Program-made: the position numbers and the translations under genes
Virus record (IMG/VR): IMGVR_UViG_3300042922_000989
Span: 1-27,665 of that record
Origin: a virus
Direction: 5' to 3' (one strand)
DNA: 27,665 bases
Shown here: positions 1 through 8,002 of the stretch, piece by piece
How positions within the stretch are numbered: position 1 is the stretch's first letter
Layout of the letters: each line of letters opens with the position of its first letter
The notes under the pieces: model-generated
Seen by the model: the letters and a program-made list of their open reading frames with translations, nothing else
Told to the model about the DNA's origin: nothing
Database searches by the model: none

Positions 1-1294
1 CTCCATTCTTTCTTATAATTAAAGCTGTTGGCATATTATTAACAAAATACACCCAAAGTTGTGTTCCCGCATAATTATATGCTTTTTCATATGATGAAGC
101 ATAAGCATATGTTATTTTATTTAAATAATCAATATAAGCATATGATGTATTAGCAATGCTTTCATTTGATATTTGATTTCCAGTTATCATATCGTAACAA
201 TATGCTTTATTATTAAATATGAAGTAACAATAATTATTATAAGAAAAAAAATTTAATGATGTATACCCAGTTAAGACATATGTTTCTGCGCCTGTTGATG
301 TCCCATTTTGATTAATTTTCTGATAAGTAACACTTGAGCTATTTTGTCCCATAATATAAATGTAGTTAGTATCAGCATATATTCCTATTAGTGTCGAATA
401 TGCACCAAAGGAATGCGATAATGCACAAGTCCATATTAAAGCACCAGTTGTTGCATTCCATTTTCTTAAATTTGCGCTATCAACAGTATAAAAATATCCA
501 TCATTACAACTATAAATTTTTGCATTTGATGAGGTTACTTGTATTGAGCTTTGGACTTTTGAATATGTTAGTTTATTAATTATTTCAATATAGTAGCCAC
601 TTCCAGTATAATACCAATAATAAAAATTATTATTATCAATACAAGCTGGTCTATATGCTGTTGTAGAAGGTTGTTGCATTATTACTGTTAATGGCGCATT
701 CTCTAAAAATTTTGTTATTGATATTTTGTCGCCTGCTCCATACTGTAGTTTATTTCCTGTTATCCCTGCTATTGTTACGTCTTTTCTTATATTGTCTGCT
801 GTTAACTGACTTTCGTCCCTTGTTCCTACTTGGTCTATGTCAACCTCCGTACTGTATGTTTCGCCTGCTAGTACCTTGTCGGGGGTTACTGTTCCTGTGG
901 CACTAGCCTTGATAAAAAAACATCCTGCTCCACTATCTCCTGAAGTACTATACCAGACCGTATACGCCTTATCTTTTTTTAATGTTGGGACATTGGTTGT
1001 TCCTGGTTTATATAAGTTTTTTCCATTAATTGTGGTAGCAGCTCCGCTATTATCTGCACTTGCAATAAAAGTTTTAGGATGCAAATCTTCCAATACCACA
1101 TTTGTAAGTGTTATTGCTGTCCCAGTTCCTCCTGCAAGTTGGTACGTATAATCTGCCTTATGCGTAGCAAGTGCATCTGCATTAGCCTTTAATTGTTCAT
1201 CTATAATATCCATATTTCCATTCTGATCTTCTACATTATAATTTTCTGTCCCTAATGGTTTTTTGAGGTTATAATTTGTTGTATTATTTGCCAT
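1..1294 (-). CDS. Tail fibre / receptor-binding protein (3' end cut by window edge)
   Basis: The frame is open from an ATG at 1294 to the left edge (431 codons, no stop), so the C-terminus is missing. A GGAGGT ribosome site precedes the start. The N-terminus (about residues 1-45) looks like the attachment segment of clostridial tail fibres. Near residues 165-180 is the motif ADNIRKDVTIAGITG, common in Firmicute phage fibres. The part after residue about 210 has short beta-rich units such as KWNATTGALIW, which resembles a PQQ/quinoprotein-type propeller blade. As the last gene of the baseplate series it probably contacts the host surface; receptor unknown. Fibre call is fairly sure, propeller is inference. 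Confidence 0.8.
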   Translation of the reverse strand, partial: MANNTTNYNLKKPLGTENYNVEDQNGNMDIIDEQLKANADALATHKADYTYQLAGGTGTAITLTNVVLEDLHPKTFIASADNSGAATTINGKNLYKPGTTNVPTLKKDKAYTVWYSTSGDSGAGCFFIKASATGTVTPDKVLAGETYSTEVDIDQVGTRDESQLTADNIRKDVTIAGITGNKLQYGAGDKISITKFLENAPLTVIMQQPSTTAYRPACIDNNNFYYWYYTGSGYYIEIINKLTYSKVQSSIQVTSSNAKIYSCNDGYFYTVDSANLRKWNATTGALIWTCALSHSFGAYSTLIGIYADTNYIYIMGQNSSSVTYQKINQNGTSTGAETYVLTGYTSLNFFSYNNYCYFIFNNKAYCYDMITGNQISNESIANTSYAYIDYLNKITYAYASSYEKAYNYAGTQLWVYFVNNMPTALIIRKNG

Positions 1295-1309
1295 CTAATT
1301 ACCTCCTAT

Positions 1310-1852
1310 CTAAAATTGATGAGTTCTTATTTCATCATTAGTTAATACTGCTAATTCATCATGTGTATGTCCACTTATTGTATTATAGGTATTATAGGTA
1401 TATGCAAAAATAAAACCTAAGTGTGCAGGCTTAATATCCTCTACAGCTTTCTGCAAATCATCCATATTAGGAGGTATGCCCAAAATACTTATAAACTTAA
1501 TTGTAAAGTTATAATTAGCATTATCCTCAATTACATCTACTTCTCCATTAGAAAAACTTTCAGAAATGTTTTTTATAAGGCTTACTGTAACAGTGCCTTG
1601 CCCTCTTAATTTAGATTTAATTCTGCTACGCCTGAAGTTAATATCATAATTATTATTAACTTCTATGCCAAGTTCCTTTTCCCATCTTTCTAATGTGTAA
1701 TCCGCTGTGTCTACGAAAAATTGATTTAATATATTATTTAACTCATCATTAAAAGCAGTTAATTCAATTGAATTTGAATTATTGATATTGTCAATGACTT
1801 TACTAGTTTTATAATACTTTGGCATGTAGGAAAGTAAAGTACTTTTATCCAA
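1310..1852 (-). CDS. XkdU/YmfQ-like baseplate wedge protein
   Basis: This 180-aa protein has the usual size and N-terminus (LLSYMPKYYKTSKVI) of the DUF2313/XkdU (Mu gp48-like) family, which caps the inner baseplate next to gpJ. It starts with TTG at 1852 behind GGAG and overlaps the end of the upstream baseplate J gene by 8 bp, so the two are probably translationally coupled. The C-terminal tail HTHDELAVLTNDEIRTHQF is a short conserved-looking end found in several Firmicute members. It lies between baseplate J and the fibre, the expected place in PBSX-like tails. Confidence 0.83.
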   Translation of the reverse strand: MDKSTLLSYMPKYYKTSKVIDNINNSNSIELTAFNDELNNILNQFFVDTADYTLERWEKELGIEVNNNYDINFRRSRIKSKLRGQGTVTVSLIKNISESFSNGEVDVIEDNANYNFTIKFISILGIPPNMDDLQKAVEDIKPAHLGFIFAYTYNTYNTISGHTHDELAVLTNDEIRTHQF

Positions 1853-2888
1853 CTGTAACCACTCCTAACACAGCGACTTCTTCATCTGCTACCGATACAT
1901 TTGATGTACCAGTATTAACAGTCAGTCCTGAATAATCTAAAACACCAGGAGTATCTAATATTAAACCGCCTATTTTTGCATAACTAACATAGGATTCTAT
2001 AAACGCTATTCCTTTTAAATAATCAGTTATTTCACTTTCTATAGCAGCTTTTACACCATCTAAATTATAATTATTAGTATCTATAGTTAATGCAATTCCT
2101 ACATCAATTGCCTTTTCCGTAGCACTTATAACAGTAACTGTAGCCCCAATAGGTCTAACTTCTTCTATGTGTGTGCTAACACTATCAATCAATGTGGAAT
2201 CTGCAGCTCTTTTATTTGAATTTATTATTACTACTTTAACAGTACCATTGCCATTCCATATTGGAACTACTTTTGCATCCCCAACTCCTGAAACTTCCTT
2301 GGCCCAATTTTTATATTCATACTTATTACCACTTGTGGCAGGAGTTTGAACTTTATCATAATATCTTTGTCTTAATTCATCATCCGTTTCCTCATTATAT
2401 CCATTAGTAAAAGGTGATGCATTGGTTACTGCCTGAATACCATCAAGAGTTTTAGGGAAATATTTAATAGCACCTGCTGGCACATTGCCAATTGTTCCTA
2501 TAGATATACATTGTACTGTTACATCTATAGTTCCACTTTCAGGCATAATTGAATTACCAATAAATTTAAAAATTGCTGTGTCGCTTGATACATACTCGCC
2601 ATCTGGTATAGCAGAACCAGCTATACCAGTAATAGTTACTATTCCGCTGCTGTACCCTCCTGATTTTCTTGTAAGCCCTTGTTCAGCAACTTTTTTATCC
2701 AAATCTGAGCCTGTTGCAGTATCCGCAAAAGCTTTATTAACTATATCATCCTGTTGCTTATAGGCACCTTCTAATTCAATAGCAACTGGCATTTCTGCAT
2801 CATAAAAAAAAGAGCCTTCGCTCTTATCAAATTCACTACTAATATAGTTCAATAATCTGGCCAGTATTGTTTCTTTACTGTCAGCCAC
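1845..2888 (-). CDS. Baseplate J family protein (XkdT-like)
   Basis: At 347 aa with a GTG start, this matches the baseplate J (Mu gp47/PBSX XkdT) family. The N-terminal segment around residues 20-45 carries SFFYDAEMPVAIELEGAY, and the middle holds the typical NGYNEETDDELRQRYYDKVQTP stretch, in which (E/D)ETDDELRQR is the most recognisable family signature. The protein forms the wedge of contractile tail baseplates. Its start overlaps the stop of the XkdS-like gene by one base (TAGTG), supporting coupled translation. Confidence 0.93.
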   Translation of the reverse strand: MADSKETILARLLNYISSEFDKSEGSFFYDAEMPVAIELEGAYKQQDDIVNKAFADTATGSDLDKKVAEQGLTRKSGGYSSGIVTITGIAGSAIPDGEYVSSDTAIFKFIGNSIMPESGTIDVTVQCISIGTIGNVPAGAIKYFPKTLDGIQAVTNASPFTNGYNEETDDELRQRYYDKVQTPATSGNKYEYKNWAKEVSGVGDAKVVPIWNGNGTVKVVIINSNKRAADSTLIDSVSTHIEEVRPIGATVTVISATEKAIDVGIALTIDTNNYNLDGVKAAIESEITDYLKGIAFIESYVSYAKIGGLILDTPGVLDYSGLTVNTGTSNVSVADEEVAVLGVVTVG

Positions 2889-3316
2889 TATATAATCACC
2901 TCACTTACTGTACTACCATACACACTATTAACTGTAAATTTTACTGTTAGAGTTCGCTTATCTCTTGTAAACTCAAAATCACTTATTGATTTTATATTAC
3001 TATTTGTCGATAAAGCTTCTCCAACTTCTCTCTCAATTTCAGATTTAATGAAAGCTATAGGAAAATTACTTGTTATATATTCAGATAGAGCAACACCATA
3101 CCCGTTTACATATATTTTGTATTTATTTTTTTCTGTCCTTAATTTTTTCTGTATCCAATTTTCAAGTGCATCAATTCTCTCAATTTCTTGTAACTTTCCA
3201 TCCTTAACTACAAAATCCCCTGTTTCATAATCAAACAAAAAAGACTTACCATTAGTTTTTACTATATTAGAACTATTGGTTAAATTATTTATATTAACCT
3301 CTTGTGTTGGAAACAT
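2888..3316 (-). CDS. XkdS-like baseplate protein (DUF2634)
   Basis: A 142-aa protein with the DUF2634 layout: a core FDYETGDFVVKDGKLQEI, then a WIQKKLRTEKNKYKIY stretch that is typical of XkdS and related gp25-like wedge proteins. It ends one base into the following baseplate J gene and begins right where the XkdR-like gene ends (3316 shared), so these genes are packed as one translation unit. Its role is a baseplate wedge component around the tail tube tip. Confidence 0.88.
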   Translation of the reverse strand: MFPTQEVNINNLTNSSNIVKTNGKSFLFDYETGDFVVKDGKLQEIERIDALENWIQKKLRTEKNKYKIYVNGYGVALSEYITSNFPIAFIKSEIEREVGEALSTNSNIKSISDFEFTRDKRTLTVKFTVNSVYGSTVSEVII

Positions 3317-3636
3317 TATCCCACCACCCTATCTATTATAAAAAATTTTTGCCCATTGGCAGTAGGGAGACATAAAACTTTATCATTGGGTTTTAATATA
3401 TCCTTAAATGTAATTTGTCCGTTGCTTGTTACATTATCTATCACTATATCTGCAGCTTTAGTATTACTTATTAAATTACTACATATATAACAATTTTCTC
3501 CATTTAAAATCACTTTATTATTATATATTGAAATTGTTAAAGGTTCATTAGTTATAACGGTACCTAATACAGCTCCTTCAACTTCTTGGTTATCTCTTTG
3601 TTTAAACTCTTTTGCTAACTCTATATCCCAATTCAT
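3316..3636 (-). CDS. XkdR-like baseplate protein (DUF2577)
   Basis: A short beta-rich 106-aa protein of the XkdR/DUF2577 family; LKPNDKVLCLPTANGQKFFIIDRV near the C-terminus is the family's usual ending. A longer frame opens at 3651, but the ATG at 3636 is preferred: it is preceded by GGAAGGTG at good spacing and overlaps the XkdQ stop as ATGA, whereas the upstream ATG has no ribosome site. In PBSX-like tails this protein lies between the hub (XkdQ) and XkdS. Confidence 0.82.
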   Translation of the reverse strand: MNWDIELAKEFKQRDNQEVEGAVLGTVITNEPLTISIYNNKVILNGENCYICSNLISNTKAADIVIDNVTSNGQITFKDILKPNDKVLCLPTANGQKFFIIDRVVG

Positions 3637-4550
3637 GGATTCACCTTCCATTCAATAGTTAAATTAACTTTATGCGTTCCTTTAGCTAATGTATGTGTAG
3701 CACTTTTAATTTTATAAAATCCACATAACCTTTTCCCTGCATTTAAATATATAAGCCTATTTGCTTTTATATCCTCTCCACCATTTATAACTAGTATGTT
3801 ATCAATATTACAGCTGCGAACTATTTTATTATTTTCATTTAATGCATTATTAGCAATGGTTTGCGCTTTTGCTATATCTTTATCATCAACTTCCTGAATA
3901 TCAGTTAATAAGCCATACCAATCTCGCCTATATGTGTTCTCTGCTGTAGCTATAATAGAGTTATTCTTTTCACTATTACTAACAATTTGTATTTTATTTT
4001 TCATATTTTCTATACTGCTTTCAGGATTTATCTCTTTAGGCAATATTATTGTAGGATTTATTTTCATATCCTGTAGCTTTCTAATGTATAGAATATTACC
4101 TTCAATTTCTTTAAAGTATTGAATCCCCTGGTCCTGCTTTGCCTGATCTAATATATCATCTATAATTTCTGCTATAGTCTTATTTTTGTATATTTTATTA
4201 ATTTTTGTAGGTATCTTTACTATGTCACCAATAATATAGGCTTCATTTAGCATAGAACTTATTGCATCACTTGCAGTAATATTATTAAATTGCTTTATAA
4301 CTTTATTTTTTAAGTATCTTGAATAATCCTGTGTAGTATAATTCCATGTCCATCTGCCCCAATTCTTTTTAATTATTACGCTTCTAACTAATTCCTTTGT
4401 ATCACTGACTAAACTCACTACAGCGCCTTCAAATAAGTCCTTCATGCTTTGAAAGGATAACTGTGAGCCTAATGTATCAACATCACTTTGCCATGTAACA
4501 GAGTTCGAATTATACAAAATATCGCTATTCCCAGTAATTAATTTATACAT
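3633..4550 (-). CDS. XkdQ/YqbQ-like tail hub protein
   Basis: At 305 aa and with the N-terminus YKLITGNSDILYNSNSVTWQSDVDTLGSQ, this resembles XkdQ/YqbQ, a hub protein analogous to late control protein D/gp27 that links the tail tube to the baseplate. The C-terminal end (GFYKIKSATHTLAKGTHKVNLTIEW) matches the family's terminal beta strands. No peptidase or lysozyme domain is visible. It follows the XkdP-like gene by 13 bp and is coupled to XkdR by an ATGA overlap. Confidence 0.88.
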   Translation of the reverse strand: MYKLITGNSDILYNSNSVTWQSDVDTLGSQLSFQSMKDLFEGAVVSLVSDTKELVRSVIIKKNWGRWTWNYTTQDYSRYLKNKVIKQFNNITASDAISSMLNEAYIIGDIVKIPTKINKIYKNKTIAEIIDDILDQAKQDQGIQYFKEIEGNILYIRKLQDMKINPTIILPKEINPESSIENMKNKIQIVSNSEKNNSIIATAENTYRRDWYGLLTDIQEVDDKDIAKAQTIANNALNENNKIVRSCNIDNILVINGGEDIKANRLIYLNAGKRLCGFYKIKSATHTLAKGTHKVNLTIEWKVNP

Positions 4551-4563
4551 TAAATCACCTCCC

Positions 4564-5304
4564 TCATTTTAAAGCACCATTAGCATCTACAGCATATCCA
4601 TCTTGTGTAGTGGTATTCACATACAAAGCTCCGTTAGCATCAAAGCAATACCATATACCTCCAATTTTAAGCCATTCTGACTTGGCCATAATACAATTAT
4701 CTTTTAAGTAATACCATAAGCCATTATATTGTAACCATGTAGATTGTAGTGCATATCCTTCTTTATTAAAATAATACCATTGGTTATCTATTAACTGCCA
4801 ACCATCAGTATAATATTTATAATTGGCTACATCAGTACAATACCACCATCCTGTTGCATCTTGATTCCAACCATATACGTAAACACCATGAGAATATTCT
4901 CTCCATTGCTTAAGACCTAAAGTATATTTATAATCACCACGTTTAATCATGTGATAATCAAAGTTTTCAATGGAGAATTTATCATTAATATACGTCTGAC
5001 TATTTGAATTGATTATTACTATTCTAATAGGCTCTACCCTATCTATTGCATTATTAAAAAGATCTATAAAGTCAGTAGCTAAATATACACTTCTTGCAAA
5101 ATTATATTTTTTCATAGGCAGCCAGCTATCAAATGATAAAGTTGTTAATCCTGCCTTTTCTATAAAATTAAATGTACCATTATCATATGTTTCAAATTCC
5201 TCATTACTTATCTTTCTAGATATAGGAGGCAATTCTTCCGGAATAATTGGTAATTGTAAAACTTTTGTTTTATTATAGTCTGCAATATAGATATCATATT
5301 TCAT
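4564..5304 (-). CDS. XkdP-like tail protein with C-terminal cell-wall-binding repeats
   Basis: Residues 1 to about 130 have the pattern of the XkdP/YqbP N-terminal domain (LQLPIIPEELPPISRK near the start, YTLGLKQWREY at the end), which lies between tape measure and XkdQ in PBSX-like tails. In the usual member a LysM domain follows. Here residues about 140-246 instead carry four to five tandem aromatic repeats such as GWWYCTDV, GWQLIDNQWYYFNKEGY, GLWYYLKDN and GIWYCFDANGALYVN, the pattern of choline-binding/CW_binding_1 repeats of clostridial and streptococcal surface proteins and lysins. This suggests the tail tip binds wall polymer. Start ATG has a perfect GGAGG site. Confidence 0.85.
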   Translation of the reverse strand: MKYDIYIADYNKTKVLQLPIIPEELPPISRKISNEEFETYDNGTFNFIEKAGLTTLSFDSWLPMKKYNFARSVYLATDFIDLFNNAIDRVEPIRIVIINSNSQTYINDKFSIENFDYHMIKRGDYKYTLGLKQWREYSHGVYVYGWNQDATGWWYCTDVANYKYYTDGWQLIDNQWYYFNKEGYALQSTWLQYNGLWYYLKDNCIMAKSEWLKIGGIWYCFDANGALYVNTTTQDGYAVDANGALK

Positions 5305-5319
5305 TTATTAATTACCTCC

Positions 5320-6936
5320 TTACATATTTTGTAATACTGTTAGAACTTTATTAGCTACATGCCCTCCAACTTCATCTGCAAATTCTTCATTTCCTATTAC
5401 ATTGCCTTGTACTGTTACATAAACAATAATTTTACCATCACTCATTAATTGGGTTGATTTATCTGCAGGAATAACCTTAGCTCCGCTTGGTAAGTCAACT
5501 ATTTCACCACCATGTTCATTAATTCTAGTAGCTCCACCTTTCCAATATTGAGTTCCAGTAGCATTTCTGCCTAAATCCATTGATTTTTGCACCGCCAAAC
5601 TTGTTTTTGAATTATCCTGAGAGGTTCGATAACCTACATTAGCGATTTTTGATATATTAATACCTGGAAGTTTATTTAATTTATCTATAAACCAATTTAT
5701 TTTATCTATGCACCAGTTAACACCGCTTGTAAATGTAGCTTTAATGCCATCCCAGAATGAAGATAATTTTGATGATACGGTCCCCCAGTTTCTCCATAAA
5801 GCAAACCCGGCAGTTATTAATGCTGTAATACCAATAACTACCCATCCAAATGGAGATAATACTAACGTACCATTAAATATAGCCCATATGACTTGAAGCC
5901 CCATTATAGCAGTTTTTAATGCCATTGCAATCCTAACTGCTACCATAAACCCAGCAATAGCCACTGCAAAGGTTTCAAAAGTTTTTTGATGTGCCATAAT
6001 AAAATTACCAACTTTTGATACAATATTATATATTTTTGTAAATGAATCTGAAAAGCTTTGGGATGCTCTCTGTATGGTACCATCTGTTTGCCATTTTGAG
6101 AATGTATCAGATAATTGTTTAACTTTTGATTTTATCTTGTCTAATAAGCTGCCCTGCTTAATAGTACCATCATCCATCATACCTGCAAAATTAGCTAATG
6201 AGGATTTAGTTACACCTGTTACAGTGGACCATAAACCTTTTATACTATTTGATTGTTTTTCCATTCCTCCTTTAAATCTATCAGCCATTATAGCTTCGAG
6301 GGCCTGATTAAATTTCTGTTGATCTACAATTTGCCCCTTGTTATTTATAACCGTTTGGTTTCTAAACATCTGATTAGATTTTTCTGTTATTAATGCTTTA
6401 GTAATACCAAATTCTTTCAATCTTTCAAGTTCACCTGTCTGAGCATCTATCATTGCTTCAACAGCCTGGTCAACTGGTTTATTAGTAGCAGCAGCCATAT
6501 CACCAACTAAAGGTAAATATTTTTTTGCACTTAACCCCATTGCTTCAAATTTGGATGCTGCTTCAACAAGTTCGCCACCTTCAAAAGGGGTTTTATTAGC
6601 TAAGTCTATTGCATAAGACATAATTTCCCCAGCTTTTTTAGTATCTTTAGTTGCAGTTTCTAATTGAAGTTTATATCCTTCCAAATTCAATGACTCACTA
6701 AGTCCAGTTTTGAGTGCAAAAGCTCCGGCTATACTTGCACCTACAGCAGCGAATTTTAATGCTTTACTTGACATTTCATCAGCTTTTTTCTTAAAATTAT
6801 TAGCCATATTTGCAACTTGTTTACTTGCCTTTTGAGCATCCTTACTCATATTATTTATATTTTTAGATACTTTTACAAATCCGCTGCTCATATTATCTTT
6901 TAAATTTAATATTGTACTGATTGTTTTGCTTGACAC
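5320..6936 (-). CDS. Tail tape measure protein
   Basis: A 538-aa protein, long relative to its neighbours but short for the family (PBSX XkdO exceeds 1,000 aa). The N-terminal 60 residues are Lys/Asn/Ser-rich and helical, then come a glycine-alanine segment (AAVGASIAGAFALKTG), a PFEGGELVEAASKFEAMGL segment typical of tape measures, and hydrophobic helices at about 325-385 with SPFGWVVIGITALITAG. It starts with GTG at 6936 behind GGAGGTGA, which overlaps the stop of the frameshift extension. It sets tail length and probably helps membrane passage; its size implies a short tail. Confidence 0.92.
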   Translation of the reverse strand: MSSKTISTILNLKDNMSSGFVKVSKNINNMSKDAQKASKQVANMANNFKKKADEMSSKALKFAAVGASIAGAFALKTGLSESLNLEGYKLQLETATKDTKKAGEIMSYAIDLANKTPFEGGELVEAASKFEAMGLSAKKYLPLVGDMAAATNKPVDQAVEAMIDAQTGELERLKEFGITKALITEKSNQMFRNQTVINNKGQIVDQQKFNQALEAIMADRFKGGMEKQSNSIKGLWSTVTGVTKSSLANFAGMMDDGTIKQGSLLDKIKSKVKQLSDTFSKWQTDGTIQRASQSFSDSFTKIYNIVSKVGNFIMAHQKTFETFAVAIAGFMVAVRIAMALKTAIMGLQVIWAIFNGTLVLSPFGWVVIGITALITAGFALWRNWGTVSSKLSSFWDGIKATFTSGVNWCIDKINWFIDKLNKLPGINISKIANVGYRTSQDNSKTSLAVQKSMDLGRNATGTQYWKGGATRINEHGGEIVDLPSGAKVIPADKSTQLMSDGKIIVYVTVQGNVIGNEEFADEVGGHVANKVLTVLQNM

Positions 6937-6948
6937 AGTTTCACCTCC

Positions 6949-7511
6949 TTATTTTTCACTAAATAAGGCCTTATATTTTTCAGTTTCCTCTTCGTAATAT
7001 TCTTCTCTTGCACAATGAAGGAATTGTTTTTCTAAGTAACTTAAATTTGCTAAATCACTTAATTTATATCCTCTTACTGCATAGAAAGCGAACATATTCA
7101 TTTCTTCATCGTGCTGTACTAGTTTTTTATTTTTTCAACCTTTCCCTGGACATCAATAAAATCAGCAAGTTGTTCACCAATTGACATTATTTCACCTAAG
7201 TCAAATAATGCATCTACAGTATCAAATGGATCTACTACTCCTAATTTATTTTGCAACTCCGGATTCTGAAGCATTTCACAACATTGATATATTAATTTTT
7301 TAAAAGCTTCTACCATTTTTTCAGTATCTTCACTATTTTGTATATCATCAACAACATTAAATATGAATTGATCCTTGGGCTTTTTAAAAGTCATAATAGC
7401 ATCCATAGATACAACGTAAATATCTATTGTTTTATATCTATCTTTTTCCCTCTGAATTTTTTTCTTTAATAAATCTTCAAAAGTTGCTTTTTTTGCAGTT
7501 TCCTTACTCAA
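6949..7511 (-). CDS. Predicted -1 frameshift product of the tail assembly chaperone
   Basis: Downstream of the 130-codon chaperone gene, the -1 frame stays open for 57 codons (6949-7122): LVQHDEEMNMFAFYAVRGYK followed by LSDLANLSYLEKQFLHCA and an acidic end. Switching frames at A AAA AAC (7122-7128), directly before the zero-frame TAG, would give a 187-aa fusion, equivalent to lambda gpG-T and the two-frame chaperones of many contractile-tail phages. The extension has no convincing start of its own and ends just before the tape measure gene, as expected. The long form would recruit tape measure or tube; this is established for the family and inferred here. Confidence 0.82.
7119..7511 (-). CDS. 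Tail assembly chaperone, XkdN-like (zero-frame product)
   Basis: A 130-aa protein of the XkdN/YqbN type, located between tube and tape measure. It is helical and charged; visible family features are the basic segment LLKKKIQREKDRYKTI and the core FVVSM-like strand IDIYVVSMDAIMTFKKP. It is the short form of the chaperone pair and ends right after a slippery heptamer. A hairpin terminator precedes the gene (7533-7563), so its expression is probably lower than that of the sheath and tube genes upstream. Confidence 0.85.
   Translation of the reverse strand: MSKETAKKATFEDLLKKKIQREKDRYKTIDIYVVSMDAIMTFKKPKDQFIFNVVDDIQNSEDTEKMVEAFKKLIYQCCEMLQNPELQNKLGVVDPFDTVDALFDLGEIMSIGEQLADFIDVQGKVEKIKN
7122..7128 (-). 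other. Slippery heptamer A AAA AAC for -1 frameshift
   Basis: On the minus strand the sequence reads A-AAA-AAC in the zero frame, immediately followed by the TAG stop at 7119-7121. This is the X-XXY-YYZ pattern of -1 frameshifting, with both tRNAs able to re-pair on AAA AAA. The -1 frame is open downstream for 57 codons. Confidence 0.8.
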
Positions 7512-7532
7512 TTTAATTCCTCCTAACTAAAT

Positions 7533-7563
7533 AAAAAAAGCACTATAATAGTGCTCTTTTTTT
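7533..7563 (-). terminator. Intrinsic terminator between tail tube and chaperone genes
   Basis: The stem arms GCACTAT/ATAGTGC (7540-7554) lie almost back to back and are followed on the minus strand by a run of seven T; a similar A run precedes them. It starts at the stop codon of the tube gene and probably causes partial termination, lowering transcription of the chaperone and later genes. Confidence 0.75.
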
Positions 7564-7990
7564 AAGCTGATATTGACTCAAGTGGTTCATAATTAGAAAA
7601 CTTAAATGGGAAATCTTCTTCTATTGGTTTTTTTGCTTCAAAGGCAGCTAAATTGAACTCGGTAATTGTTATATTACTAATTGAGACTCTTTCTGATTGA
7701 TTAGTTGAAACATCTTTTAATGAAGTAACAATTTTTATATCTGGCATTATTCCAGATTTATATGCATCTGCAACTAGCTTCCAAACCTCAGAATCAATTT
7801 TTTGCAATGTTAATGTACCTTCTCCTGACCATCCATTGTATAATGAATACGTTGCATTATCACCGCAAAAATTAGTATCGTCAAATTCTCCTTTAACTTT
7901 TGCTTCAATTTTTTTTACATTAGCAAGAAGTTTTCCATTAAACCACACATTACCATTGTTACCCTTAAGTATTCTATTTACATTTATCAA
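7562..7990 (-). CDS. Tail tube protein (XkdM-like)
   Basis: At 142 aa this matches the XkdM/DUF2001 tail tube family: NGKLLANVKKIEAKVKGEFD near the N-terminus, and a mainly beta structure ending in EEDFPFKFSNYEPLESI. It starts with TTG at 7990 behind GGAGGTG with 8-nt spacing. It directly follows the sheath gene, the standard sheath-tube order of contractile tails, and is followed by a terminator, in keeping with high expression of the two structural proteins. Confidence 0.92.
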   Translation of the reverse strand: MINVNRILKGNNGNVWFNGKLLANVKKIEAKVKGEFDDTNFCGDNATYSLYNGWSGEGTLTLQKIDSEVWKLVADAYKSGIMPDIKIVTSLKDVSTNQSERVSISNITITEFNLAAFEAKKPIEEDFPFKFSNYEPLESISA

Positions 7991-8002
7991 TTATCACACC
8001 TC

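Noticed and set aside
345-352. TGTCCCATA, matching the phased boxes at 20640
   Set aside because: A single copy within the fibre gene, without phasing or promoter; probably chance.
391-1151. Plus-strand ORFs of 60-104 codons opposite the tail fibre
   Set aside because: The minus frame is continuously open with a good start, ribosome site and fibre-like motifs; the plus frames show no family features and lack ribosome sites.
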